From positions 36,003 through 100,002 of the forward strand of contig CAJMKE010000011.1 of NCBI GenBank assembly GCA_905213895.1: a stretch of 64,000 nucleotides of DNA, written 5' to 3'. Positions 28,338 to 38,413 of this stretch are shown here, piece after piece (within the stretch, counting starts at the first letter, position 1; each line of letters begins with the position of its first letter). The notes beneath the pieces are model-generated. The model was not told where the DNA came from. It was given only the letters and a program-made list of their open reading frames with translations, and did no database searches. A program made the translations under genes and the position numbers. Source of the DNA: an uncultured Alistipes sp. (GTDB taxonomy: Bacteria; Bacteroidota; Bacteroidia; Bacteroidales; Rikenellaceae).

Positions 28338-30407
28338 CTATTTCTTTTCGCTTTCGATAAGCGAAATCGAACGTTGGATGAAATCTGAAAGGTTCTTGCC
28401 TTTCAGCATGCCGTTGGACAGCAGCGCGAGGTCGATAATCTGACGCACGAGACCGTTGGCTCCGCCAATCTCTTTCAGACGCTCGTTGCGTTCGTCGCGC
28501 AGCGTAACGACCTTCTTCGACAAATCCTCGCGCATAGTCTTCTCCTCCGCGCTCAAATCCGCCTCCTTCTTGTCCTTTACGACCTCCTCGAAACGCTTCT
28601 CCTCGGCAACGGCTGCGTCGATTTTCTTGGTGATGCTCTTCAACTTGTCGCCGTACTCCTTTTCGACGTCCGACAGAATGTCGATTACAATCGGATGGTT
28701 GCCGTTGACGGTAATCGTGAAGTTATCCGGCATCTGTCCGTAAAACTGGCTCATTCCGCCGCCGCTCATCTTCGCCATCTCCTTCATGCGGCGCATGAAC
28801 TCGTCCTGCGTGATGATAACCGGTGCTTCGTCGGCTGACATGGCTTCGAACGCGATGTTGTAGTGGATTTTGTCGTCAGTCGGCATCTGGCTCTCGAATA
28901 CCGGACGCAGGATATCCTGCTGCGCCTCGGTGAGCGACATCTTCATCTCGTCCTTCTTCTGAATCAGTTTCTCGACGATGTCGCTGTCCACGCGGACGAA
29001 ACGGGTCTTCTCGTGCTTCGATTCGTACCAGTTGATATAGTGGCTGTCGAGTTGACCGTTCATTTCGAGTACGTCATACCCTTTCGCTTTCGCCGCTTCG
29101 AGGAACGAATGTTTCTCCACCGCGTCGTCCACATAAAGGAATATCAGAGCGTCGTTCTTGTCGGTCTGATTCTCCTTGACGGTTGTCGTGTACTCCTCCG
29201 GCGTGAAATACTTGCCGTCGGTGTTCTTCCACAGCATGAACGAAGCCGCCTTCTCGGCGAATTTCTCATCGGTGAGGATTCCGTACTGGATGAAGATTTT
29301 CAGGTCGTCCCACTTCTTTTCATACTCCGCGCGCATGGTCGTGAACAGTTCGTTAAGGCGTTCGGCAACCTTGCGGGTGATGTATCCCGAAATCTTCTTC
29401 ACGTTGGCGTCGCTTTGCAGATAACTTCGCGATACGTTGAGCGGAATGTCTGGCGAATCGATTACGCCGTGCAGCAGCGTGAGGTACTCTGGAACGATGC
29501 CGTCCACCTGGTCGGTAACGAACACCTGATTGCTGTACAACTGAATCTTGTTCTTCTGAATCTCGAAATTGTTGTGAATCTTCGGGAAATAGAGAATGCC
29601 CGTCAGATGGAACGGATAGTCGATGTTCAGATGAATGTAGAACAGCGGCTCGTCGCTCATCGGATACAACTCCTGATAAAAATCCTTGTACTGCTGTTCG
29701 GTGATGTCCGTAGGTTTACGTGTCCACAGCGGTTCGGTGTCGTTGATGACGTTGTCCTTGTCGGTATCGACATACTTGCCGTCTTTCCACTCCTTGACCT
29801 TGCCGAACACGATAGGAATAGGCAGGAAATGGCAATATTTTTTCAACAGGTCGCCGACTTTGCCATCTTCGCTGTATTCGGCGCAATCCTCCGACAGATG
29901 CAGGACGATGCTCGTTCCGCGGTCGCGCGATTCGTCCGACTCCTCCATTTCGTACTCCGGCGAGCCGTTGCAACTCCAATGCACAGCCTTTGCACCCTCC
30001 TTATAGGACTGCGTGAAGATTTCCACCTTGTCGGAAACCATGAACGCCGAATAGAAGCCGAGACCGAAATGTCCGATTATCGCCTGATTCTGGTACTTGG
30101 CGAGAAACTCCTCCGCGCCCGAAAATGCGATTTGGTTGATGTAGCGGTCTACCTCCTCGGCGGTCATTCCTATACCGCGGTCGGTTACGGTCAGAGTCTT
30201 CTTCTCCGCATCGGCATCGATATGTATCGATACGTCGCCGAGTTCGCCTGCGAATACTCCGGTCGAAGACAATGTTTTGAGTTTCTGCGTTGCATCCACG
30301 GCATTGGATACCAGTTCGCGCAAAAAGATTTCGTGGTCCGAATAGAGGAATTTCTTGATTACGGGGAATATGTTCTCCGTAGTTACTCCGATTTTTCCGT
30401 TTTTCAT
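28338..30407 (-). CDS. htpG: HSP90-family chaperone HtpG
   Basis: A 689 aa ATP-dependent chaperone. The GHKL ATPase domain is N-terminal (EIFLRELVSNAVDATQKL; DRGIGMTAEEV; GHFGLGFYSAF), with the middle domain (about 230-490) and C-terminal dimerisation domain following. Length is near the usual 620-680 residues. It is monocistronic with its own terminator. Assists protein folding and stress responses in the cytoplasm. Confidence 0.96.
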   Translation of the reverse strand: MKNGKIGVTTENIFPVIKKFLYSDHEIFLRELVSNAVDATQKLKTLSSTGVFAGELGDVSIHIDADAEKKTLTVTDRGIGMTAEEVDRYINQIAFSGAEEFLAKYQNQAIIGHFGLGFYSAFMVSDKVEIFTQSYKEGAKAVHWSCNGSPEYEMEESDESRDRGTSIVLHLSEDCAEYSEDGKVGDLLKKYCHFLPIPIVFGKVKEWKDGKYVDTDKDNVINDTEPLWTRKPTDITEQQYKDFYQELYPMSDEPLFYIHLNIDYPFHLTGILYFPKIHNNFEIQKNKIQLYSNQVFVTDQVDGIVPEYLTLLHGVIDSPDIPLNVSRSYLQSDANVKKISGYITRKVAERLNELFTTMRAEYEKKWDDLKIFIQYGILTDEKFAEKAASFMLWKNTDGKYFTPEEYTTTVKENQTDKNDALIFLYVDDAVEKHSFLEAAKAKGYDVLEMNGQLDSHYINWYESKHEKTRFVRVDSDIVEKLIQKKDEMKMSLTEAQQDILRPVFESQMPTDDKIHYNIAFEAMSADEAPVIITQDEFMRRMKEMAKMSGGGMSQFYGQMPDNFTITVNGNHPIVIDILSDVEKEYGDKLKSITKKIDAAVAEEKRFEEVVKDKKEADLSAEEKTMREDLSKKVVTLRDERNERLKEIGGANGLVRQIIDLALLSNGMLKGKNLSDFIQRSISLIESEKK

Positions 30408-30522
30408 ACTGTATTGAGGTTTTTATTTATTTTCTTTTCGCATTTTCGAAGTTCAAACTGTGTGCCATCCGGCTTTTCGCGCCTGCAATCTGCCATTATG
30501 TCATAATCGTGTCAGAAAAACG

Positions 30523-30558
30523 AGCGACACTGCCGCACAAGTGGCGGGCAGTGTCGCT
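30523..30558 (-). terminator. Terminator of secreted phosphoesterase gene
   Basis: Perfect 12 bp stem AGCGACACTGCC / GGCAGTGTCGCT with a 12 nt loop; the minus strand continues as CGTTTTTC. Confidence 0.85.
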
Positions 30559-30588
30559 TAATATTGATTATTATTCTATACCTTAATA

Positions 30589-32277
30589 TTAAAAATTAGG
30601 GAACTCGGCAGGGCGTTCCAGCGTCTGCGTATACGTTTCGCCGAACGGAGTCTTTACGGTAACGGTAACCGGTGAGGTCGCCGATTCGGTCTTCACGCGA
30701 TACATGTGGTCGATGAGCGAAACGCGGTTGCTGCGCTTCTCTATCTTCTTGCGCTTCTTCATGCCCGGACCGATGATGGCGATTGCCGCCCACGGGTCGC
30801 AGTCCTTGACCTGCTCGATTGTCAGCGGTTTGCCGCCCTCGGATGCTTCGATAGCAGTTCCTGCGTCGCACGCCCAGCAGTTGATATAAACATAGTTTTC
30901 GTACTGTGCGTCGGAATAATCCTTTTGGTTAGGGAGCAGTTCTCTCGCATGTTTCAGCATCGCGCTGTCCTTGCTGTCCGCATAGTGGAGGCGAACCGAG
31001 TTCATGTCGTAAAGGCGCATCGGCATATTGCCGTCGCGATGTCCGTAAAAAGTTTTGTCGGTCATCGTTTTGCCATCGAATTTGCAGAGAAGCAGTCCGG
31101 CTTCCGTTCCGTCATCGCAGATGTTGCGACCGATTCGGTTGCCGGTACTCCACAACTCGCCTGCAAGCGACGGTACGCTGGTTTCGGTAATGTTCGGACA
31201 GCCGTCTATTTCGAAGAAATGGCTTTGGTGCTTGTGTCCGGAGAAGATGCGCACGCAGTTGAACTCCTTGACGGCATCTATCAGTTTCTCGCCCTCGCCC
31301 TTTTTAAGTCCGCGGTAAATTTCGCCGTTGGCATCGCGCAGACGCAACGGAGCGTGCATGCAAATCACTATCGGTGTGGACTTGTCGACGGATGTGAGGT
31401 CCTTTTTCAGCCATTCGAGTTGCGACGGCACTATATAGGCATCGTAATTTCGCGTACCGACAACGCCGGCGTATTTTTTAGCATTCGGTTTCGACGGCGT
31501 ATTTTTGTAAACGATATTGTCGAGCATCACGAAATGAGTGTCGCCGATATTGACAGAGTAGAATGTCGGACCGAACGTTTCGCGCCATTTGTTCTCGGCG
31601 ATGAAATCGGTATTTTCGCCGCAAGGAACTGACGGGTCGTTGTCGTGGTTGCCCATAATCGCATACATCGGTGTCGGATAGTTGCATTCCGACAGCAGTT
31701 TCGGCACCTGCGGCAGGTCGAATCCGGTTTCGAACCAGAATCTGTCCCACGTAACGTCGCCGAGGCAAACGGTATATACCGGATGCTCTTTCGCGTCGGC
31801 GAACGCCTTGTTCACAGCCGCCATGTGGTCGGTCTTGAAGAAGTGCAAATCATTGCGCTTCGGGTCGTTGCAGAAGTGCGAATCTGAGCAGAAAATAATC
31901 GAGAACTGTCTGTCATCTACCTTTTTAAGTTCAAAATCGTGCCGTTCGCACTTTTTGGCAGGTGCGGCGGTCGAAGCCCAGAATTGCGGCATGATGCCGT
32001 CCTCGCTTGTCGGAGCGAATCCTGACGGAGCAGTGATGTAGATAAGTCCGTAAGGCTTGGTCGAGGCGATGCGGTAAATTCCGTTCTTGTCGGTCCTGAC
32101 GATTTCCCTGCCGTCCGTAACGGATACTCCCGCCAACGGTTCGTCGCCGCAATATACTACGCCCGTCAGCGTCGTGCCTTTCGGGCTTTTGATTTTTTTG
32201 ACTTTATCGCCGTATCCGCCGGCAATAGCGGCTGTCGATACGGAGAGTAAAAGTGCGAAGATTACAAGTTTCTTCAT
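30589..32277 (-). CDS. Secreted calcineurin-like phosphoesterase with N- and C-terminal MetallophosN/C domains
   Basis: A 562 aa exported protein. Signal peptide about 1-19; N-terminal beta-sandwich (about 35-110, LTGVVYCGDEPLAGVSVTDG) of the MetallophosN type; metallophosphoesterase core with SDSHF, CLGDVTWDR, MGNHDND, VICMHAPL and FSGHKHQSH; C-terminal beta domain (about 430-560). Such proteins are common in Bacteroidales, often near phosphorus or polysaccharide genes. No partner is visible here, and the substrate is unknown. Confidence 0.88.
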   Translation of the reverse strand: MKKLVIFALLLSVSTAAIAGGYGDKVKKIKSPKGTTLTGVVYCGDEPLAGVSVTDGREIVRTDKNGIYRIASTKPYGLIYITAPSGFAPTSEDGIMPQFWASTAAPAKKCERHDFELKKVDDRQFSIIFCSDSHFCNDPKRNDLHFFKTDHMAAVNKAFADAKEHPVYTVCLGDVTWDRFWFETGFDLPQVPKLLSECNYPTPMYAIMGNHDNDPSVPCGENTDFIAENKWRETFGPTFYSVNIGDTHFVMLDNIVYKNTPSKPNAKKYAGVVGTRNYDAYIVPSQLEWLKKDLTSVDKSTPIVICMHAPLRLRDANGEIYRGLKKGEGEKLIDAVKEFNCVRIFSGHKHQSHFFEIDGCPNITETSVPSLAGELWSTGNRIGRNICDDGTEAGLLLCKFDGKTMTDKTFYGHRDGNMPMRLYDMNSVRLHYADSKDSAMLKHARELLPNQKDYSDAQYENYVYINCWACDAGTAIEASEGGKPLTIEQVKDCDPWAAIAIIGPGMKKRKKIEKRSNRVSLIDHMYRVKTESATSPVTVTVKTPFGETYTQTLERPAEFPNF

Positions 32278-32305
32278 CTTTTAGTTGACTTTAATTATGT
32301 GTTTG

Positions 32306-33673
32306 TTAAACGTTCTGTGCGAAATACTTATAAAACAGAGGAATGGTGCGCAGTCCTTTGTCGAACTGTTCCAGCCCGTAACTCTCGTTAGGCGAATGAA
32401 TCGCATCCTCCGCCAGTCCGAATCCGAGCAGCAGCGACTTGATGCCGAGAATGCGCTCGAATCCGCTGATAATCGGAATCGAACCGCCCGAATAGAACGG
32501 CAGCGGCTTTTTGCCGAAACTCTCCTCGATTGCGCGCTCCGCCGCCTTGTATGCGGGCATGTCGGTAGGCGCGACATACGGCGCGCCGCCGTGCAGGAAT
32601 CGCACGTCGACCTTCACGCTCTTCGGGGCGATAACCCTGAAATGTTTCTCGAACAGTTCGGCAATCTCCTCGAAATCCTGGTTCGGGACGAGGCGCATCG
32701 AGATTTTAGCCGATGCGCGGGCGGGAATGACGGTTTTCGTCCCCTCTTCGGTATATCCGCCCCAGATGCCGTTCACGTCGAGCGACGGACGTATTCCGGT
32801 ACGTTCTATGGTCGTAAATCCGCTTTCGCCCGCCACGTCGTCGATGTCGAGTGCCGACTTGTAGTCGTCGAGCGAGAACGGAGCCTCATTGAACGCCTTC
32901 CGTTCGGCATCCGTAAGATTGCGCACCTTGTCATAGAAGCCGGGGATGGTTATGCGCCCGTTATCGTCCGTAAGCGACGCGACCAGTCGGGCGAGTACGT
33001 TCGCAGGATTGGCAACCGCACCGCCGAACAGCCCCGAATGCAAATCCTTGTTCGGTCCGGTTACTTCTACCTCCATGTAAGTCAATCCGCGCAATCCGCA
33101 GGTTATGGACGGAGTATCCATCGAAATCATAGACGTGTCGGATACGAGAATCACATCCGCTTTCAGCATCTCCTTGTATTCCTCGCAGAAGCCGTAAAGG
33201 CTTGCCGAACCGATTTCCTCCTCGCCTTCAAGCATGAACTTGACGTTGCACGGCAGCGAATCGGTCGCACACATAGCCTCGAAAGCCTTGATGTGCATGA
33301 ACGATTGTCCCTTGTCGTCGTCCGCACCGCGTCCCCAGATGCGGTTATCCTTGATTTGCGGTTCGAACGGCTCGGTGTGCCACTCCTCGCGCGGGTCTAC
33401 CGGCATCACGTCGTAGTGTCCGTAGACCAGAACCGTCTTGGCGGACGGCGAAACGATTTTTTCTGCGAAAACGACCGGATTTCCCACCGTAGGCATTACC
33501 TCCGCACGGTCGGCACCGGCATTCATAAGAGCGACGGCAATATGCTCGGCGCATCGAATCATATCCTCCTTGTGTTCGCTTTGCGCGCTTATCGAAGGAA
33601 TGCGGAGCAAATCGAACAACTCGCTGATAAACCGCTCCCTATTATCATTTATATAAGTTTGTACTTTATCCAT
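32306..33673 (-). CDS. M20-family dipeptidase
   Basis: A 455 aa zinc peptidase. The metal and catalytic motifs are YGHYDVMPVD, GRGADDDKGQ and the EGEEEIGS Glu pair. A dimerisation insert lies at about 205-360. It resembles PepV/carnosinase-type enzymes, which cleave dipeptides. Its start overlaps the preceding lipoprotein gene by one base (TAATG), so the two are coupled. Confidence 0.92.
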   Translation of the reverse strand: MDKVQTYINDNRERFISELFDLLRIPSISAQSEHKEDMIRCAEHIAVALMNAGADRAEVMPTVGNPVVFAEKIVSPSAKTVLVYGHYDVMPVDPREEWHTEPFEPQIKDNRIWGRGADDDKGQSFMHIKAFEAMCATDSLPCNVKFMLEGEEEIGSASLYGFCEEYKEMLKADVILVSDTSMISMDTPSITCGLRGLTYMEVEVTGPNKDLHSGLFGGAVANPANVLARLVASLTDDNGRITIPGFYDKVRNLTDAERKAFNEAPFSLDDYKSALDIDDVAGESGFTTIERTGIRPSLDVNGIWGGYTEEGTKTVIPARASAKISMRLVPNQDFEEIAELFEKHFRVIAPKSVKVDVRFLHGGAPYVAPTDMPAYKAAERAIEESFGKKPLPFYSGGSIPIISGFERILGIKSLLLGFGLAEDAIHSPNESYGLEQFDKGLRTIPLFYKYFAQNV

Positions 33674-34053
33674 TATCTGTTGCTTCTTGTAAGTGTGTAA
33701 TTGTCTTTCAGAACTCCGTCTATCGTATGTCCGTCCGCATCGAGCATCCGCAAATCACTACCCGATTTCAGAAACCGGTAACGGAATGCGTCGCCGCCGG
33801 TTGCGGCGAGCGAGACCGTGTCGCCCGAAACGGAATAGTCTCCGGATTCCGAGAACGACATGTCGCGTTCGAGATATTCGGAGTTCATCGTATATCTGCC
33901 GTTATCGCGCAACATAAGTTCTATTTTTATTCCCGGGCAGTCGGCGGCGGGAATAACCCCTTCATAAAGTCCGGCGACTTTGCTGTCGCTGCCGCATCCG
34001 ACGAGCGAAACGGCGAAAATCGCCACAATTAAAGTTTTACGCGATATAAACAT
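33673..34053 (-). CDS. NlpE-like small lipoprotein
   Basis: A 126 aa lipoprotein: signal segment with lipobox VGCG (Cys about 20), then a beta-rich domain with GLYEGVIPAADCPGIKIEL, which fits the NlpE N-terminal domain pattern. NlpE in E. coli signals envelope stress through Cpx; no Cpx genes are here, so this function is not transferred. Coupled to the M20 dipeptidase by a TAATG overlap. Confidence 0.75.
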   Translation of the reverse strand: MFISRKTLIVAIFAVSLVGCGSDSKVAGLYEGVIPAADCPGIKIELMLRDNGRYTMNSEYLERDMSFSESGDYSVSGDTVSLAATGGDAFRYRFLKSGSDLRMLDADGHTIDGVLKDNYTLTRSNR

Positions 34054-34065
34054 GACTATAAACTA

Positions 34066-35454
34066 TTAAATATTACAGATACTCTTTATTTCGGCGATGA
34101 ACCGTTGCGCGAGTGCATCCGCCTCGTCCATCGATTTCGCCTCGGTGTAAATGCGTATTATCGGTTCGGTATTCGACTTGCGCAGATGCACCCAACACTC
34201 TGCAAAATCAATCTTTATGCCATCTATATCGTTTATTTTCTCGCCTGCGTATTTGCGCTTTATTTCGAGCAATACTTTATCAACGTCGATAGCCGGTGTA
34301 AGTTCGATTTTGTTCTTGGATGCGAAATATGCCGGATATGTCTTGCGCAACTCCGTCATAGTCATGTTCTTTTGGGCGAAGTACGTAAGGAACAATGCAA
34401 CTCCGACAAGGGCATCGCGACCGTAGTGCAACTCCGGATAAATCACTCCGCCGTTGCCCTCGCCGCCGATTATCGCACCGACCTCTTTCATCTTCGCGAC
34501 TACATTGACCTCTCCTACCGCTGACGCCGAATAAGTCCCTCCGTGTGCAACGGTTACATCATTCAACGCGCGCGATGAACTGAGATTGGAAACAGTGTTG
34601 CCGACTTTCTGCGACAGAATGTAGTCGGCGACGGCTACGAGCGTATACTCTTCCACGAACATCGAGCCGTCCTCGCTGACGAATGCAAGACGGTCTACGT
34701 CGGGGTCTACGACGACTCCCAAATCGGCCTTTTCGCGGACTATCACCTCCGAAATCTCCGTCAGATTCTGCGGAAGCGGCTCGGGATTGTGAGCGAACAT
34801 GCCGTTAGGTTCGCAGTTCAGTTCGACGACCTCGCAGCCGAGTTCGCGCAGGAGTTTCGGGATGACGATTCCGCCGACAGAATTCACGGCGTCCACGACG
34901 ACTTTGAACTTGCGTCTGCGAACCGCTTCCGCATCTACCAAAGGAAGAGATAACACCTGCTTGATGTGTGTGTCATTGAAAGATTCGCGCGATAAAATCT
35001 TGCCGATACCGTCGATTTCGGGATAGGTGAAATCACTGTCCTCGGCGAGGGCAAGCACCTGCTTTCCTTCGGCGTCGTTGAGAAATTCGCCCTTCTCGTT
35101 GAGCAGTTTCAGCGCGTTCCACTGTTTCGGGTTGTGCGATGCGGTAATGATGATTCCGCCGTCCGCCTTGTGAGTGATGACAGCCATTTCGGTGCCCGGG
35201 GTCGTACACAAGCCTACGTTGATTACGTCCGCTCCGCAGCCGAGCAGCGTACCTTCGATAAGGTCGTTCACCATCTCGCCCGATATGCGGGCGTCGCGAC
35301 CGATTACGATTTTAAGACGTTTGCCGTTGTTTTTGCCGCTTATGAAACGGGCATAGGCGACCGTAAATTTCACGATGTCGATAGGCGTCAGGTTGTTGCC
35401 GGTTTCGCCGCCTATCGTACCGCGTATTCCGGAAATGGATTTAATCAGGGTCAT
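34066..35454 (-). CDS. glmM: Phosphoglucosamine mutase (phosphohexomutase family)
   Basis: A 462 aa alpha-D-phosphohexomutase. The phospho-Ser is Ser106 in TASHNP; the metal loop is DPDVDRLAF (about 240); the sugar-binding loop is GEGNGGV (about 324); a C-terminal phosphate-binding segment RKSNTEPIIRIY is present. Converts glucosamine-6-P to glucosamine-1-P for peptidoglycan and LPS. A phosphomannomutase role is an alternative, as these families are hard to separate by eye. It ends 12 bp before the NlpE-like gene, so all three minus-strand genes may be one operon. Confidence 0.88.
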   Translation of the reverse strand: MTLIKSISGIRGTIGGETGNNLTPIDIVKFTVAYARFISGKNNGKRLKIVIGRDARISGEMVNDLIEGTLLGCGADVINVGLCTTPGTEMAVITHKADGGIIITASHNPKQWNALKLLNEKGEFLNDAEGKQVLALAEDSDFTYPEIDGIGKILSRESFNDTHIKQVLSLPLVDAEAVRRRKFKVVVDAVNSVGGIVIPKLLRELGCEVVELNCEPNGMFAHNPEPLPQNLTEISEVIVREKADLGVVVDPDVDRLAFVSEDGSMFVEEYTLVAVADYILSQKVGNTVSNLSSSRALNDVTVAHGGTYSASAVGEVNVVAKMKEVGAIIGGEGNGGVIYPELHYGRDALVGVALFLTYFAQKNMTMTELRKTYPAYFASKNKIELTPAIDVDKVLLEIKRKYAGEKINDIDGIKIDFAECWVHLRKSNTEPIIRIYTEAKSMDEADALAQRFIAEIKSICNI

Positions 35455-35576
35455 AAATTATGAGCGTTTTTATTTATAAATAAAAAAAGTTTTGCAAAGT
35501 TTTTGAAATTCGTTGTAAATATATTACTTTTATGCCAAATATGCAATTAAAAAACAGTGAGCAAAACTTGGAAATT

Positions 35577-36461
35577 ATGGAAAGCAAAAGAATAATTCCC
35601 GCTTCGGAACTGATAATAAACGGCGACGGTTCGATATTTCATCTTCATCTCAAACCGGAACAACTCGCCGATACAGTGATACTTGTGGGCGACCCAGCCC
35701 GCGTGGCGATGGTCGCGTCGTTCTTCGATACGAAAGAGTGCGAGGTGTCAAACCGTGAATTCAATACCGTTACCGGAACCTACAAGGGCAAGCGTATGAC
35801 CGTGATGTCCACCGGCATCGGAATCGGCAATATCGACATATCGGTAACGGAACTCGACGCACTGGCGAATATAGATTTCAAGACCCGAAAGGTAAAATCC
35901 GAATTCCGCAGGCTTACGCTCGTGCGTCTAGGGACTTCGGGCGCGTTGCAGCCTGACATCGAGGTCGGCGAGCAGGTTTTCTCGCGCACCTCGGTCGGAT
36001 TCGACGGACTGCTGAACTATTATGCGGGACGCAACGACGTGTGCGACCTCCCTATCGAGAAGGCGTTCATGAAACATACCGGCTGGAACGAACTGCTTCC
36101 GAAGCCATATTTCATCGATGCGGACAAGGAGTTGTTCGAACTTTTCAAGGACATAACCCGCGAGGGCATCACCATAGCGGCACCGGGGTTCTATGCGCCG
36201 CAGGGTCGATGGGTGCGTCTGCAACCGCAGGACGTGACCCTTAACGAAAAAATCGAGAGTTTCGAGTACGAAGGTCGCAGAATCACCAATTTTGAAATGG
36301 AGGGTTCGGCGTTGGCGGGACTTGCCGCGCTTATGGGACACCGTGCGGCGACCGTATGCACAATCATCGCACAGCGAATCGCAAAGGACGCCTGCACGGA
36401 CTACAAACCGTTCGTGCGCAAGATGATTGAGAACGCGCTCGACAAACTCGCGACATTGTAA
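35577..36461 (+). CDS. Nucleoside phosphorylase (uridine phosphorylase-like)
   Basis: A 294 aa protein of the PNP/UDP phosphorylase superfamily: LVGDPARVAMVASFF (phosphate site), MSTGIGIGNI, RLGTSGALQPDI and NFEMEGSALAGLAALMG (ribose site MExE-like). Acts in pyrimidine or purine nucleoside salvage. An in-frame ATG at 35532 exists, but the sequence just before it looks like a -7 element (TACTTTTA at 35525-35532), so the ATG at 35577 is preferred. Confidence 0.88.
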   Translation: MESKRIIPASELIINGDGSIFHLHLKPEQLADTVILVGDPARVAMVASFFDTKECEVSNREFNTVTGTYKGKRMTVMSTGIGIGNIDISVTELDALANIDFKTRKVKSEFRRLTLVRLGTSGALQPDIEVGEQVFSRTSVGFDGLLNYYAGRNDVCDLPIEKAFMKHTGWNELLPKPYFIDADKELFELFKDITREGITIAAPGFYAPQGRWVRLQPQDVTLNEKIESFEYEGRRITNFEMEGSALAGLAALMGHRAATVCTIIAQRIAKDACTDYKPFVRKMIENALDKLATL

Positions 36462-36506
36462 AAGAAACAGACAGAAGAAAATAATACAAACAGAAATAGA
36501 GGAAAT

Positions 36507-37631
36507 ATGAAATTTACAGTATCAAGTTCCGCTCTGCTTTCACTTTTGGCAACAACGGGCAAAGTAATCAACAGCAAAAACACGCTCCCGATTCTCGACT
36601 ACTTCCTGATGGAGTTGAAGAACGGCGAATTGAAAGTTACGACCTCCGACCTCGAAACCACGCTGGTCGGAACACTGAAAGTGGACAACGTAGAGCAGGA
36701 AGGAATGGTCGCTGCACCGGCTAAACTGATGCTCGACGTGCTGAAAGAGTGTTCGGAAATGCCGCTCGTATTGGAGGTGAACAGCGGAAACTGGGAGATA
36801 AAAATCAGTTGGAAGAGCGGCGGCTCGTCCGTTCCGGGTGCGAATCCGGTAAGTTATCCGACCGTACAGACGCTTTCGGAGGAGAAGACCGACGTAACTC
36901 TGGACGTGGATACGCTCGTAAACGGAATCAACAAAACCATATTCGCCACCGCCGACGACGAACTGCGTCCGGTGATGAACGGCGTATTCGTTAGTTTCGA
37001 CGAAAAGTCGCTGACGTGCGTTGCAACCGACGCCCACAAACTCGTCAAGTACTCGACCGAGTGCGAGTGCGGCACCAAGGCTTCGTTCATCCTGCCCAAG
37101 AAACCGGCGAACCTGCTGAAAACGATGCTGCTCAAAGAGGAGGGCGACATTCAGATGAGTTTCGACAAGAACAACGTTCTGTTCCGTCTCAAAAACAGCA
37201 CCCTCATCTGCCGTCTTATCGAGGGCAACTACCCTAACTACAACGCCGTGATTCCGGCTGCCAATCCGAACAAGATGCTTATCGACCGCATCGAACTCGT
37301 GAACGGCATCAAGCGCGTAGCGGTCTGCGCGAATCCGACGACAAACCTTATCAAGATGGACATCGCCGACAACAAGGTTTCGCTGACGGCTCAGGATTTG
37401 GATTTCTACGTATCGGCTAACGAAACGCTCAGTTGCAGTTACGACGGCGAACCGATTACGATTGGCTTCAAATCGACGTTTCTTGTCGAGATTCTTTCCA
37501 ATATCGAAACTCCGACGGTTCTCGTCGAACTCGCCGATTCGACCCGCGCAGGCGTATTCAAACCGGTTTACGACGACAAGCAGAACAACGCGACGCTGAT
37601 GCTGCTGATGCCGATGATGATTAACGCATAA
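36507..37631 (+). CDS. dnaN: DNA polymerase III beta sliding clamp
   Basis: A 374 aa clamp with three repeated clamp domains. N-terminal segment KFTVSSSALLSLLATTGKV and C-terminal LLMPMMINA (the usual MPM end) identify it. Encircles DNA and tethers polymerase III. It is the first gene of a closely spaced run of seven genes with an exonuclease next. Confidence 0.96.
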   Translation: MKFTVSSSALLSLLATTGKVINSKNTLPILDYFLMELKNGELKVTTSDLETTLVGTLKVDNVEQEGMVAAPAKLMLDVLKECSEMPLVLEVNSGNWEIKISWKSGGSSVPGANPVSYPTVQTLSEEKTDVTLDVDTLVNGINKTIFATADDELRPVMNGVFVSFDEKSLTCVATDAHKLVKYSTECECGTKASFILPKKPANLLKTMLLKEEGDIQMSFDKNNVLFRLKNSTLICRLIEGNYPNYNAVIPAANPNKMLIDRIELVNGIKRVAVCANPTTNLIKMDIADNKVSLTAQDLDFYVSANETLSCSYDGEPITIGFKSTFLVEILSNIETPTVLVELADSTRAGVFKPVYDDKQNNATLMLLMPMMINA

Positions 37632-37645
37632 GGCTGTCGGGAAAT

Positions 37646-38413
37646 ATGAATCTGAAACTCAGACGACCGATAATATTCTTCGATTTGGAGACAACGGGCG
37701 TTGATACGTCGCGCGACCGCATCGTCGAAATATCGTTGGCTAAAATCATGCCCGACGGTGAAGAGATAGTGCGCACCCGACGCATCAACCCCACCATTCC
37801 CATTCCTGCGGAGGCGTCGGCGATACACCATATCACCGATGAGGACGTGAAGGATTGCCCGACATTCAGGCAGATAGCCAAATCGCTGAAAAGTTTCATG
37901 GAGGGCTGCGATTTCGGCGGTTTCAATTCCAACCGCTTCGACCTGCCGCTGCTGGTCGAGGAGTTCATGCGTGCCGGTGTGGATGTAAATTTCCGCAACC
38001 GCAAGTATATCGACGTGCAGAACATATTCCATAAAAAGGAGGAGCGCACCCTCGTCGCGGCGTACAGATTCTATTGCGACAAGGAACTCGGCGATGCGGC
38101 GCACGGTGCGGAAGCCGACACGATGGCGACATACGAGGTTTTGAAGGCGCAATTAGACCGCTACCCCGATTTGGAAAACGACGTCGATTTCCTCGCGAAG
38201 TATTCGACCCGCTGCGAAACGGCGGATTTCGCCGGACGCATAGCGTTCAACGACAAGGGCGAAGAGGTATTCGCGTTCGGAAAATACAAGGGACAGTCGG
38301 TCGCCAAGGTATTCCAGACCGAACCGAGTTATTACGACTGGATGATGAACGGCGATTTCCCGCAATACACGAAGAAAGTGATAACCGAAATAAAACTTCG
38401 CGGAGTAAAGTGA
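37646..38413 (+). CDS. 3'-5' exonuclease (DnaQ-like, DEDDh)
   Basis: A 255 aa protein. ExoI motif FFDLETTGVD, ExoII around NSNRFDLPLL and ExoIII around AHGAEADTMATY match DEDDh exonucleases. After about residue 190 there is an extra C-terminal module (FAFGKYKGQSVAKVF ... YYDWMMNGDF) like that found in some DnaQ/ExoX-type proteins. It may be a proofreading subunit or a repair nuclease; its position 14 bp after dnaN fits a replication role. Confidence 0.88.
   Translation: MNLKLRRPIIFFDLETTGVDTSRDRIVEISLAKIMPDGEEIVRTRRINPTIPIPAEASAIHHITDEDVKDCPTFRQIAKSLKSFMEGCDFGGFNSNRFDLPLLVEEFMRAGVDVNFRNRKYIDVQNIFHKKEERTLVAAYRFYCDKELGDAAHGAEADTMATYEVLKAQLDRYPDLENDVDFLAKYSTRCETADFAGRIAFNDKGEEVFAFGKYKGQSVAKVFQTEPSYYDWMMNGDFPQYTKKVITEIKLRGVK

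Noticed and set aside
28863..30506. 547 aa plus-strand frame
   Set aside because: Antisense shadow of htpG.
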